From: Anaerolineae bacterium
GTDB taxonomy: Bacteria; Chloroflexota; Anaerolineae; B4-G1; SLSP01
DNA: 9,828 bases
Direction: 5' to 3'
Assembly: GCA_016934645.1 (NCBI GenBank)
Contig: JAFGSL010000701.1
Span: forward strand, 1 to 9,828
Position numbers and translations under genes: made by a program. Positions 1 to 6,708 of the stretch are shown one piece after another. Every line of letters starts with the position of its first letter. Positions within the stretch are counted from its first letter, which is position 1. The notes below the pieces were generated by a model, which saw only the letters and a list, made by a program, of their open reading frames with translations, made no database searches and was not told the origin of the DNA.

Positions 1-63
1 CGCCGTTTCCGCCGTGATCCTGAGCTATATCTGGCGGGACTCGAGGAACTGCTCTCTAGCTGA
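1..63 (+). CDS. 3' end of an unidentified gene (partial)
   Basis: The frame starting at base 1 is open from the window edge and ends at TGA 61-63. It gives 20 residues, RRFRRDPELYLAGLEELLSS. They look like an ordinary hydrophilic, helix-prone protein C-terminus, but there is too little to identify a family. The next codons, in the same frame after the stop, encode something quite different (a CHAT-like tail), so this end may be a fusion or truncation boundary. Whether it is a real gene end cannot be decided without sequence to the left. Confidence 0.35.
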   Translation, partial: RRFRRDPELYLAGLEELLSS

Positions 64-237
64 TTTTGCTACCATAGTTTTTTTGAGGATTTCTACACCG
101 TGATCGCGGCCCACAAGCCTGTAGACTGGGCGGTACAATCGGCGCGCAATGCCATCTTGCTGGAATTCGGTCTCAACAATCGCGAGTTTGCTACACCCGT
201 GCTATACATGCGTGCGAAAGATGGAAATGTGTTCTGA
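64..237 (+). pseudogene. Relic of a CHAT-domain (caspase-like protease) C-terminus
   Basis: After the stop at 61-63 the same frame stays open to TGA 235-237. From about base 79 it reads like the last ~50 residues of a CHAT domain. Visible pieces are FFEDFYTVIAAHKPVDWAV (the FY..L..G.PVD.AV helix), an AR.AI segment, and the terminal strand ATPVLYMRAKDGNVF, close to the family's usual TPVLYMR..DG.IF ending. The catalytic His and Cys regions, which lie well upstream in CHAT proteins, are absent, and the other two frames to the left do not supply them. I see no convincing start codon with a ribosome binding site; GTG at 100-102 is the only in-frame candidate. I infer a 5'-truncated remnant. CHAT proteases act in bacterial defence and in caspase-like signalling. 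The family call rests on remembered consensus. Confidence 0.6.
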
Positions 238-296
238 ATTTCCTTCATTCGTTCCATCCGCTAAATCCGTTGAGTCTATTATGAAAGGGCAGCACT

Positions 297-1097
297 ATGA
301 ATCCTAGAGATGAAATTGCAGTTGCCAACCAGCGCTTATGGGAAGAGGAAGTGCGCAAGGGCTGCGGGTATACCATCCCCTGGCTCGACTTGGACCTCAA
401 GCTGTTGCGGCAGTATATCGACGGCAAGATCGAAATCTTGCCCGAACCGTTGACCTGCCTTTTTCCGGCAAGCATCTTTGCCGATGTCGGGGGCAAGCAG
501 GTTTTGTGCCTGGCGGGCGGCGGAGGACAACAGTCGGCGGTGTTTAGCTTGCTCGGCGCACGCGTGACGGTCGTGGATTTGGCCGAGGGGCAGCTTGCCG
601 GCGACCGGAAAGCGGCGGCGCATTATGGCTACGAGGTCACGACGGTGCAGGCCGATATGCGGAACCTCTCGTGCCTGGTGGAGCAAACCTTCGACCTCGT
701 CTTTCAACCCAACTCACTGGCCTACATCCCTGACGTTCGTGAGGTCTACGCGGGCGTTGCCAGAGTGTTGAAGCCGGGTGGATTGTATCGCATGGTCGTT
801 GGCCAGCCGGTGATCCACTTTATAGAGTGGGATGGCAGATCGTATTGCATCACCAGGCCGTACAGTGAGAGCATGAAGCGGCGCGCGGACGGCGGCATTG
901 AGTTCCGTCACTATATGGACGATATTTTCAACGGCTTGCTTGACGCTGGTTTCTCCATTCAACGTATTCACGAAGCGCCTTACGCCCGGCAACCGATCGA
1001 AGGCCAGCCCGGCGGTTGGGAATACGAGCGCAGTTATGTGGCGGGAGAGTTTGCCATTATTGCAAGGAAAAATTCTGTCACTCGGCCTGTGCAATAG
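297..1097 (+). CDS. Class I SAM-dependent methyltransferase
   Basis: This 266-residue protein has the Rossmann-like methyltransferase core. The glycine-rich SAM loop VLCLAGGGGQ is at residues 69-78. The acidic residue ending strand 2, which normally binds the ribose hydroxyls, is D94 in VTVVDLAE. D120 in VQADM fits the adenine-contacting position. Strand 4 is DLVFQPNSLAYI (133-144), followed by the helix and turn ARVLKPGGLY (155-164). The first 60 residues and the region after 170 are variable and would set the substrate, which I cannot name. The start ATG is preceded by GAAAGGG (283-289) at good spacing. It is monocistronic, since the gene to its right is convergent. A repeat element begins 4 bases after its stop and may serve as its 3' hairpin. 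A cytoplasmic small-molecule methyltransferase is most likely. Confidence 0.88.
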   Translation: MNPRDEIAVANQRLWEEEVRKGCGYTIPWLDLDLKLLRQYIDGKIEILPEPLTCLFPASIFADVGGKQVLCLAGGGGQQSAVFSLLGARVTVVDLAEGQLAGDRKAAAHYGYEVTTVQADMRNLSCLVEQTFDLVFQPNSLAYIPDVREVYAGVARVLKPGGLYRMVVGQPVIHFIEWDGRSYCITRPYSESMKRRADGGIEFRHYMDDIFNGLLDAGFSIQRIHEAPYARQPIEGQPGGWEYERSYVAGEFAIIARKNSVTRPVQ

Positions 1098-1101
1098 CGG
1101 T

Positions 1102-1193
1102 TTATCATTCTCGCTTCAAGGGGATCGCCAGATCCCCGTTTGCCACAAAGAACACTTTGCGGACGCGGATTTGGCAATCCACTTCAAGCAAAA
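1102..1193. repeat. Three-hairpin intergenic element, copy 1
   Basis: This element lies between two convergent genes. The left hairpin is GGGGATC-GCCA-GATCCCC (1120-1137, 7 bp stem). A small central hairpin CAAAG-AACA-CTTTG lies at 1146-1159. The right hairpin GGATT-TGGC-AATCC (1167-1180) has the complementary loop. The ends TCTCGCTT (1109-1116) and AAGCAAAA (1186-1193) are imperfect inverted repeats. The whole segment aligns without gaps to 5034-5125: the arms are similar and bases 1142-1161 diverge. The two outer hairpins are also near-complements of each other (GGATCGCCAGATCC against GGATTTGGCAATCC), so one long alternative stem is possible. Neither strand shows a clear U-tract directly after a stem, so a classical terminator role is not demonstrated. 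Confidence 0.75.
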
Positions 1194-1219
1194 AACAGCT
1201 TAATTCTCTCTAAAAAAAC

Positions 1220-2389
1220 CTACAATGCCGCCTGGCAGATTGCCTCAAGGTCCGCCTGCGTGCACGCCCGTGGGTTCACGGCGATGTTACCGCTCTTCAT
1301 CGCCTCCGCGCACACTTGCGGGATCATAGCCTCCGTCAGACCGAGCGCGCCCAGGCCCGCTGGGATGTCGACCTCGGCACTGATGGCGCGCACGCGTGCG
1401 ATGGCAATGTGGCCGGCAGTGACCGGGTCCGCGTCACTGACGCCCAGGGCGCGGGCGACATCGGCGTAGAGCGTGGGATTGCCCTCGAGGTTGAACGCCA
1501 TCACGTGCGGTAGAAGGACTGCGTTGCCCGTCCCGTGCGCGATTTTGAGCTGCCAACTGCCCAAGGGCATCGCCAAAGCGTGGACGATGCCGAGTCGCGT
1601 GGGGTTCATCCCCATCCCGGCTAACAGGCTGCCCAGGAGCATCCCGTAGCGCGCCTCGCGGTCTGCGCCGTCTTGCACCGCGCGCGCGAGGAACTCCCCG
1701 ATGAGCTCGATGGCCCGGTAGGTCAGCGCCGCCGAGATCGGCTGGTACGAGGTGTTGGTATAGGACTCGATCGCGTGGGTGAGGGCGTCCATGCCGGTGG
1801 TGGCAGTCAGGAATGGCGGTAGGCTGAGGGTGAGTTCGGGATCGGCGAGCGCCACGCGGGGGAACACCAGCGCCCCGCCGATGCCGATCTTCACCTGCGT
1901 GTCGTCGTCGGTCATCACCGACCAATAGCTCACCTCGCTGCCCGTCCCCGCCGTTGTCGGGATGGCGATCATTGGCAGGCCGGGAGTGCGGAGCTTGTTC
2001 AACCCGGCGTACTGCGTGACCGGTGCGGGATTCGTTGCGCCAAAGGCGACCGCTTTAGCCGCGTCGAGTGAACTCCCGCCGCCCACGCCTACGACGAGGT
2101 CGCAGTTCTCGGCGTGCAGCACGCCCACAGCGCGCTCCACCGTTTTCGAGCCGGAATCCTGTGGCATTTCGTCGAACACCACGGTAGGTATCCATGCCTC
2201 GCTCAGCACCTCGATGACCTGATCCACGATACCAGCGGCGTGCACACCTTTATCGGTGACAATCAACACGCGCTTGCCGCCTACTTTGGTAACTTCCTCC
2301 GGCAGCCGTTCCAGCGCGCCGAAACCAAACACGACTTCTGTACCGATGGCGGGGAAGTTGAACATCTGGGTGTGATCGATTTCTTTCAT
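1220..2389 (-). CDS. Iron-containing (group III) alcohol dehydrogenase
   Basis: At 389 residues this is full length for the Fe-ADH family, which reversibly oxidises alcohols to aldehydes or ketones with NAD(P) in the cytoplasm. The nucleotide-binding motif GVGGGSSLDAAKAVA spans 101-115 and the second motif IPTTAGTGSEVS spans 143-154. The metal ligands expected from FucO are all present: D201 and H205 in GMDALTHAIE, H270 in GIVHALAMPLG, and H285 in AHGTGNAVLLPH. One oddity is that the second histidine of the usual HxxxH segment, His267 in FucO, is Met274 here (HALAM), with one extra residue before the last ligand. Translation starts at ATG 2389-2387 behind a GGAGG (complement of 2397-2401), 7 bases away. 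The gene is divergent from the MFS gene at 2560, and a dyad at 2430-2444 lies between them. The natural substrate cannot be told from sequence. Confidence 0.93.
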   Translation of the reverse strand: MKEIDHTQMFNFPAIGTEVVFGFGALERLPEEVTKVGGKRVLIVTDKGVHAAGIVDQVIEVLSEAWIPTVVFDEMPQDSGSKTVERAVGVLHAENCDLVVGVGGGSSLDAAKAVAFGATNPAPVTQYAGLNKLRTPGLPMIAIPTTAGTGSEVSYWSVMTDDDTQVKIGIGGALVFPRVALADPELTLSLPPFLTATTGMDALTHAIESYTNTSYQPISAALTYRAIELIGEFLARAVQDGADREARYGMLLGSLLAGMGMNPTRLGIVHALAMPLGSWQLKIAHGTGNAVLLPHVMAFNLEGNPTLYADVARALGVSDADPVTAGHIAIARVRAISAEVDIPAGLGALGLTEAMIPQVCAEAMKSGNIAVNPRACTQADLEAICQAAL

Positions 2390-2429
2390 CCTGAGTCCTC
2401 CATAGTGTAGAATCCAAAACTCCGAATTT

Positions 2430-2444
2430 GTGTTATCATATCAC
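2430..2444. promoter_or_regulatory. Operator-like dyad between divergent genes
   Basis: The 15-mer GTGTTATCATATCAC is a near-perfect palindrome around its central base (GTGnTATnATAnCAC, six of seven pairs). It lies in the gap between the divergent alcohol dehydrogenase and MFS genes, 41 bases upstream of the dehydrogenase start. It contains TATCAT on one strand and TATGAT on the other, either of which could be a -10 hexamer. It could bind a dimeric repressor controlling both genes. I see no clear -35 on either strand and no regulator gene nearby. Confidence 0.3.
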
Positions 2445-2451
2445 GGTTTGG

Positions 2452-2486
2452 GGGTGTGGGGATGGGCAAAGCTGGTTTCCACACCC
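2452..2486 (+). other. Leader hairpin upstream of MFS gene
   Basis: GGGTGTGG (2452-2459) can pair with CCACACCC (2479-2486), 8 bp around a 19-base loop. It sits about 75 bases before the preferred start of the MFS gene, so it could be part of a structured 5' leader if transcription begins near 2440. I recognise no known riboswitch. A chance stem cannot be excluded. Confidence 0.3.
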
Positions 2487-2559
2487 TCGCCTTCTCTCAG
2501 TTATTGAAAGACGCGGAAAAATTATAGCAGAGTTGCAAAGGCTTACCAAACGAGGCGTT

Positions 2560-3813
2560 ATGGTTATCAATCATCCCTTAGTGCAGACATTGCGAAAACT
2601 GCGTGGCAACGCGCGCGGGTGTGTGTACACCGAACCCCTATGGGGCATCCCGTTCAACCTTTATTCACCTTACGTCTCGGTGTATATGCTGGCGCTCGGT
2701 CTTACCGACGTGCAGATAGGACTGTTAACCAGCATTGGTCTGGTTCTACAGGTTTTCTGGGCTATGATGAGCGGGCCGATCACCGACAAACTGGGGCGCA
2801 AGCGCACTACGTTCATCTTTGACGTCATCTCGTGGAGTATCCCCTGCCTGATCTGGGCTGTGGCGCAGGATTTCACCTACTTCCTCTTTGGGGTGATTGT
2901 CAACGCCGTGTGGCGCGTCACCCACAACTCGTGGCAGTGTTTGCTCGTTGAGGATACCGATCCGCGCTTGTTGGTGGATATCTATTCCTGGGTCTACATC
3001 GCCGGGCTGCTCGCTGCGTTTGTTTCACCGTTGACCGGTTTGTTGATCGACAAATACAGTCTTATTCCCACGATACGTGGGTTGTTCCTGCTTTCGCTCG
3101 TGATGATGACGGCCAAATTCGTCACCCTGAACGCGCTGGTCACAGAGACAAAACAGGGCGTCGTGCGTATGGAAGAGACACGTCACCAGCCCTTGTTCAA
3201 AGTGGTGGGCGAATCGAAGGGCGTGCTCAAGCAAATCCTGCACACACCGGTGACGCTCTACACGGCAGCATTGATGGTTATTCTGGGGATTACCACCACC
3301 GTGCGCGGCACCTTCTGGCCGATTCTGGTTACGGAGAAATTGCTGTTCCCCTCCGCCTCGTTGGCCTGGTATGCCTTCGCCCGCTCGGTGGTGATGTTGC
3401 TGATCTTTTTCGCCGTTATGCCGTGCCTGAGCACGATGGACGTACGCAAACCAATGATCGTGGGGTTTCTTGGGCTGACTGCGAGCCAGGTGCTCCTTTT
3501 GGTGACGCCGGTGGGGAACGCCTGGCTGCTGTTGTTGTCGACGATCGTGGAAGCGTGCAGCATCCCGCTGGCTTCCACGCTGCTTGACAAGCTGGTCGTT
3601 GTTGCAGTGGATGCAAAAGAGCGTGCCCGGATTATGGGCCTGCTCTCCGTCCTCGTCATCATCGTCACCTCGCCCTTCGGCTGGATCGCGGGGCAGCTCT
3701 CCGAGGTCAACCGCAGCCTGCCGTTCATTCTCAACATCGTTCTTTTCGGCGTTGGCAGCCTGTTGACGTACTTCGAGATGCGGTTGTTGAAGGGACGTGA
3801 GCGGGTGTCGTAA
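2560..3813 (+). CDS. MFS transporter (12-TM type)
   Basis: This is a hydrophobic protein of 417 residues. The major facilitator motif A appears as GPITDKLGRKRT in the loop after helix 2, and about 12 membrane spans are visible with a hydrophilic central loop (around TETKQGVVRMEETRHQP). The N-terminal stretch RGCVYTEPLWGIPFNLYSPYV just before helix 1 is typical of a subgroup of MFS drug or metabolite carriers; the substrate is unknown. The frame is open back to TTG 2428. The upstream 44 codons are unlike any MFS N-terminus and overlap the operator-like dyad, so I place the start at ATG 2560, which has GAGG (2552-2555) before it. It is divergent from the dehydrogenase and may share its control. 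Its 3' end converges on the hydrolase-fold gene across a long palindrome. Confidence 0.85.
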   Translation: MVINHPLVQTLRKLRGNARGCVYTEPLWGIPFNLYSPYVSVYMLALGLTDVQIGLLTSIGLVLQVFWAMMSGPITDKLGRKRTTFIFDVISWSIPCLIWAVAQDFTYFLFGVIVNAVWRVTHNSWQCLLVEDTDPRLLVDIYSWVYIAGLLAAFVSPLTGLLIDKYSLIPTIRGLFLLSLVMMTAKFVTLNALVTETKQGVVRMEETRHQPLFKVVGESKGVLKQILHTPVTLYTAALMVILGITTTVRGTFWPILVTEKLLFPSASLAWYAFARSVVMLLIFFAVMPCLSTMDVRKPMIVGFLGLTASQVLLLVTPVGNAWLLLLSTIVEACSIPLASTLLDKLVVVAVDAKERARIMGLLSVLVIIVTSPFGWIAGQLSEVNRSLPFILNIVLFGVGSLLTYFEMRLLKGRERVS

Positions 3814-3842
3814 CCCTACATCGATTCTGGATTGGGTTGAAG

Positions 3843-3919
3843 GCCGGCCACGAACAATTCACGAATAGCCGAATGGACACCGCAGCTATTCGGCTATTCA
3901 TTACAGATTCGTGGTCGGC
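3843..3919. terminator. Long imperfect palindrome between convergent genes
   Basis: The outer arms GCCGGCCACGAA (3843-3854) and TTCGTGGTCGGC (3908-3919) pair over 12 positions, one of them a G-U. The inner arms GAATAGCCGAAT (3863-3874) and ATTCGGCTATTC (3888-3899) pair perfectly over 12 bp around a 13-base loop. An asymmetric bulge separates the two stems. The element sits 29 bases after the MFS stop and 31 bases from the convergent hydrolase stop. A bidirectional terminator is the natural reading, but no U-tract follows on either side. It could equally be a dispersed palindromic repeat. Confidence 0.6.
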
Positions 3920-3950
3920 AAGCTTCATGCTTATATAGAACGATTCGGGA

Positions 3951-4949
3951 TTATGGCGCTGCTTCTGCACACCGCTGAACCACGTCGCGGACTGCTTCGA
4001 TAACTTCCTGCGGTTGATCGAATTGGATGTAGTGTCCTGATTCTGGCAGCATTCTGATTTCGCCGTTGTCGCTGAGCGATGTTAGCTCTTGCTGCAATTC
4101 GAGCCACACATCCTGTAGGTCCCGATCCTTAACCTGTATAGAGGGCCGCGCTGACGCGAGCACGATCAGAGGCATATCGTCCAGGTCTATATGCCGTTCT
4201 GCTTGCTTCAGTGTGTTTGGCCCTTCGACGCTTTCGTCAAACCACGCCATACTTGATTCAGGCAAGAATGCCTGTTGCGGATCATAAACATCGGCTGACA
4301 GGTTATACAGATTGCCTTTAAAGCGACCGGGCATGCCCAGATGAGACAGAAGCTGAATCAATGGCCTGATTTGTTTGTCTGGAATTTCCTGTTCGATCCC
4401 AAACTCGGCGAATCGTGTGAACATCTCAGGATGGCTTGAATCGACCAGCACCATGCCGCACACGGCGTCTGGATTTTGTCCCGCGAATATTCGTACGTAA
4501 ACGCCGCCAAACGCGTGCCCTACCAGTACATAGGGACCACTTTTTCCAGCCGCGTCCAGGACGGCGGCGAGTTCACCGGCAATGGTTTCGCCATCCCTCG
4601 GGCGCGGTCCCGGTTCACTCCACATAGTCCCAGCCCTGTCATAGCTGCACGCACGTGTAAAGCTTCCGATTTCACCCTGAACAGAATCCCAGGTCAATGA
4701 TCCATACTGATCGAGGTCGGCTTCAAAAACGACTGTTGGGTTTCCGGTCCCCATACAGTGCAAATGGATAGCGTGGGTTTCGAGGCTTACCATTTGGCCC
4801 GGAGGAGGGTAGTCGGCCTGGTATTTGCTTCGCGTGATAGATTCTCGAACCAACAGATAGGCAATGAGGCCTAAAAAGAGACACAGCCCAATCAACAATA
4901 TCCGTCCGCCCAAGCGAAGTATGGGGATTAGCGTTCTTTTTGCTTTCAT
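3951..4949 (-). CDS. Membrane-anchored alpha/beta-hydrolase-fold protein, nucleophile Ser replaced by Ala
   Basis: The protein has 332 residues. A single N-terminal membrane segment (about residues 11-34, LGGRILLIGLCLFLGLIAYLL) suggests an anchored protein with an outward-facing domain. The fold is clear: HLHCMGTGNPTVVFEA, then CSYDRAG, the nucleophile elbow LVGHAFGGVYVR, MVLVDSSHPE, and a C-terminal SGHYIQFDQP carrying the catalytic His (H306). The elbow should read GHSxG; the codon for residue 146 is GCG (Ala), one base from TCG (Ser). The oxyanion segment normally EAGLG or ESGLG is EADLD, and the usual GYGWS is GTMWS. The reading frame is otherwise intact, so this is a likely pseudoenzyme or a recently inactivated gene. 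The frame is open to 5009, but ATG 4949-4947 follows AAGGAG at ideal spacing and a candidate promoter covers 4981-5009, so I use the shorter form. Confidence 0.85.
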   Translation of the reverse strand: MKAKRTLIPILRLGGRILLIGLCLFLGLIAYLLVRESITRSKYQADYPPPGQMVSLETHAIHLHCMGTGNPTVVFEADLDQYGSLTWDSVQGEIGSFTRACSYDRAGTMWSEPGPRPRDGETIAGELAAVLDAAGKSGPYVLVGHAFGGVYVRIFAGQNPDAVCGMVLVDSSHPEMFTRFAEFGIEQEIPDKQIRPLIQLLSHLGMPGRFKGNLYNLSADVYDPQQAFLPESSMAWFDESVEGPNTLKQAERHIDLDDMPLIVLASARPSIQVKDRDLQDVWLELQQELTSLSDNGEIRMLPESGHYIQFDQPQEVIEAVRDVVQRCAEAAP

Positions 4950-4980
4950 CGTTTGTTCTCCTTGAGATCGATGTACTTCT

Positions 4981-5009
4981 AGCTTACCCGATAATGCGTG
5001 TTTTGTCAC
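4981..5009 (-). promoter_or_regulatory. Candidate sigma70-type promoter for the hydrolase-fold gene
   Basis: On the minus strand GTGACA (complement of 5004-5009; five of six to TTGACA) is followed after 17 bases by TAAGCT (complement of 4981-4986), a weak -10. Its position, about 30 bases before the AAGGAG site, fits a start of translation at 4949 rather than 5009. The -10 is poor, so this is tentative. Confidence 0.33.
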
Positions 5010-5033
5010 CTGTGAGAATCTACAGCCAGGACC

Positions 5034-5125
5034 TTATCAATCTCGCTCTGAGGGAAACAGCAGCTCCCCGTTTTAAGCCAAGATGCGTCATAAGACGCGG
5101 ATCTGGCGATCCGCTCGAAGCAAAA
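5034..5125. repeat. Three-hairpin intergenic element, copy 2
   Basis: This copy aligns without gaps to 1102-1193. The shared blocks are TTATCA (5034-5039), TCTCGCT (5041-5047), CCCCGTTT (5066-5073), and the right arm from GACGCGGATCTGGC (5094-5107) to AAGCAAAA (5118-5125). The right hairpin is GCGGATC-TGGC-GATCCGC (5097-5114, 7 bp). A central hairpin GCGTC-ATAA-GACGC (5085-5098) replaces the different central hairpin of copy 1. The left hairpin is decayed to a short GGGA/TCCC stem (5052-5068). It lies between two divergent genes, so a terminator role is unlikely for this copy. A mobile or structural origin fits better. Confidence 0.72.
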
Positions 5126-5140
5126 CTATCCGAGGTTCAT

Positions 5141-5169
5141 TTTCCAGGATTGCGATACCTGTGTACAAT
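5141..5169 (+). promoter_or_regulatory. Candidate sigma70-type promoter for the 5220-9645 cluster
   Basis: TACAAT (5164-5169, five of six to the -10 consensus) is preceded at 17 bases by TTTCCA (5141-5146, four of six to the -35). It lies just downstream of repeat copy 2 and about 37 bases before the GGAGG (5206-5210) of the first cluster gene. The -10 is good, the -35 is modest, and there is no independent support. Confidence 0.35.
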
Positions 5170-5219
5170 ATGGGTGTTGTTATGATATCCCTCGATTCAT
5201 TCATTGGAGGCTTTATCAG

Positions 5220-6695
5220 ATGAAAAAGGATATGCACTGGTATGACTATCTGACCATCAACTCGTATTGGCTGGGGATCAACATTGCCTCTGGCACGATC
5301 ACGCCGATTCTGTTGCCCTATCTCGTGCTGCTCTTTATGCCGCCGGAGCAGAAGAACACGTACTTTGCGACAATCCGTGTCGTCGGGCTGGCGGTGGCGA
5401 TGCTGGTGCAACCACTCGCCGGGATGTTGAGCGACCGCAGCACCTCCCGTTATGGCCGTCGTCGCCCGTACATCGTGGTGGGCGCGCTCTTCAATGTGCT
5501 GTTCCTGATTATCGTCGGGGCGTCGCCGTCATTTATTGGGGCTGCATCAGATAGCTTCTTCGGACGGGCATTCGGCGTGACGACGCCCTACGCGGTGCTG
5601 CTGGTCGGCATCGTGGTATTGCAAGTCTCGTCGAACGTGGCGCACGGCGCGCTGCAAGGGCTGATCCCCGACATCGTGCCGGAACACCAACGGGGACGCG
5701 CGTCAGGCGTCAAGGCCGTCTTTGAGCTGATCCCCGTCTTCCTCGTGCTCTTCATCGGCCCGCTGGTGGACGCGGGAAAAGTCGGATTGGTCGTGGGCAT
5801 TGTGTGCGCGGGATTTGTGCTCACGACGTTGACGACGGTGCTCTGCGTTCACGAGGAGCCGTTGCGCGAGAAACCCGCCAGGGGCATAGGCGAGGCGGCG
5901 CTGCGCCTGGTATTCCTCACGGCGATCTTCGTTACGGTGACGCGCTTTGCCACGTGGTTGGTCACGGCCAGCGGCGATTTGGTCACGGCGCGCGGCGCGG
6001 CGGTTGGCGTGCAGGTAGCCTTCGTCGGCCTGATGGGGTTGATCGGGATGGCGGGATCGATCTTCGTGGGCGTCTACCTGGGCGCGTGGGTGGGCATCGG
6101 CGCGGAGGCGCGCCAGCAGAAGAGCTTCATCTGGTGGATCGTCAACCGGCTGCTCTTCCTGGCGGCGGTTGGCTCGGTGCAGAGCTTCGCGCAGTATTAT
6201 CTGGCGGACGTTCTCCACGTGCCGAAGCCCGCATCCGCAACGACGATGCTGATGGCGGCGGTGGCGGGCTTTCTCATCCCCTCGGCGCTGGGCGGCGGCT
6301 ATCTCGCCGACCGCATCGGCCGCAAGCGGCTGGTGATGCTGGCAGGCCTTGTCGCCGCGGGCGGGACGGTTGTCTTGCTCTTCGCTTCGACGATGCCGGT
6401 GGTCATTGTCGGCGGGTGCATCATTGGCCTGGGGGCAGGGACGTTTATGGCGACAAACTGGGCGCTCGGTACGGACCTCGCGCCGAAGAAAGATGCCGGT
6501 CGTTACCTGGGCATCTCGAACCTGGCGGGCGCGGGTGCGGGGATCGTCGGCGCGGGCCTCGGCGGGCCGATGGCCGACTTCTTCAATGCGCTGCAACCGG
6601 GATTGGGCTACCTGGTGATCTTCGCGCTGTACGCGGCGCTGTTTGTGTTGTCGTCGTTGACGTTGTCGCGGGTGAAGGTGGCGGCGGGTGAATGA
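5220..6695 (+). CDS. MFS sugar-type transporter with extra central helices
   Basis: This is a 491-residue, very hydrophobic protein with about 14 predictable spans rather than 12. The extra hydrophobic pair lies around residues 226-295. MFS motif A occurs in both halves: GMLSDRSTSRYGRRRPYI at 68-85 and GGYLADRIGRKR at 359-370. The segment LIPDIVPEHQRGRASGVK (148-165) and the late ATNWALGTDLAPKKDAGR (411-428) are reminiscent of sugar/cation symporter-like MFS proteins (GPH or SLC45-like); this is recall, not a search. The start ATG follows GGAGG (5206-5210). It is the first gene of a co-directional cluster with a PfkB kinase next, which supports sugar or sugar-derivative uptake across the cytoplasmic membrane. 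Its stop TGA (6693-6695) overlaps an ATG at 6692. Confidence 0.88.
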   Translation: MKKDMHWYDYLTINSYWLGINIASGTITPILLPYLVLLFMPPEQKNTYFATIRVVGLAVAMLVQPLAGMLSDRSTSRYGRRRPYIVVGALFNVLFLIIVGASPSFIGAASDSFFGRAFGVTTPYAVLLVGIVVLQVSSNVAHGALQGLIPDIVPEHQRGRASGVKAVFELIPVFLVLFIGPLVDAGKVGLVVGIVCAGFVLTTLTTVLCVHEEPLREKPARGIGEAALRLVFLTAIFVTVTRFATWLVTASGDLVTARGAAVGVQVAFVGLMGLIGMAGSIFVGVYLGAWVGIGAEARQQKSFIWWIVNRLLFLAAVGSVQSFAQYYLADVLHVPKPASATTMLMAAVAGFLIPSALGGGYLADRIGRKRLVMLAGLVAAGGTVVLLFASTMPVVIVGGCIIGLGAGTFMATNWALGTDLAPKKDAGRYLGISNLAGAGAGIVGAGLGGPMADFFNALQPGLGYLVIFALYAALFVLSSLTLSRVKVAAGE

Positions 6696-6708
6696 TGTTG
6701 AATCGTAC

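Noticed and set aside
1194..1219. T-rich minus-strand stretch after the dehydrogenase stop as a rho-independent terminator
   Set aside because: The T-runs are present, but the only stem just before them is 4 bp (TGCC/GGCA) inside the coding end, too weak to call.
1434..1925. 163-codon frame within the alcohol dehydrogenase
   Set aside because: It is Arg/Pro/His-rich and fully covered by a strongly supported dehydrogenase on the same strand in another frame.
2428..2559. N-terminal extension of the first MFS protein from TTG 2428
   Set aside because: The extra 44 residues match nothing typical of MFS N-termini and overlap the operator-like dyad and leader hairpin. ATG 2560 with GAGG upstream fits better.
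4950..5009. N-terminal extension of the hydrolase-fold protein from ATG 5009
   Set aside because: ATG 4949 has a near-ideal AAGGAG site and directly precedes the membrane anchor. The extension overlaps a candidate promoter.
5703..6596. Long open frame on the minus strand (297 codons) and the 295-codon plus-strand frame at 5804-6691
   Set aside because: Both lie inside the MFS transporter, are rich in Arg, His and Gly, show no fold motif and have no ribosome site. They are out-of-frame readings of a GC-rich gene.
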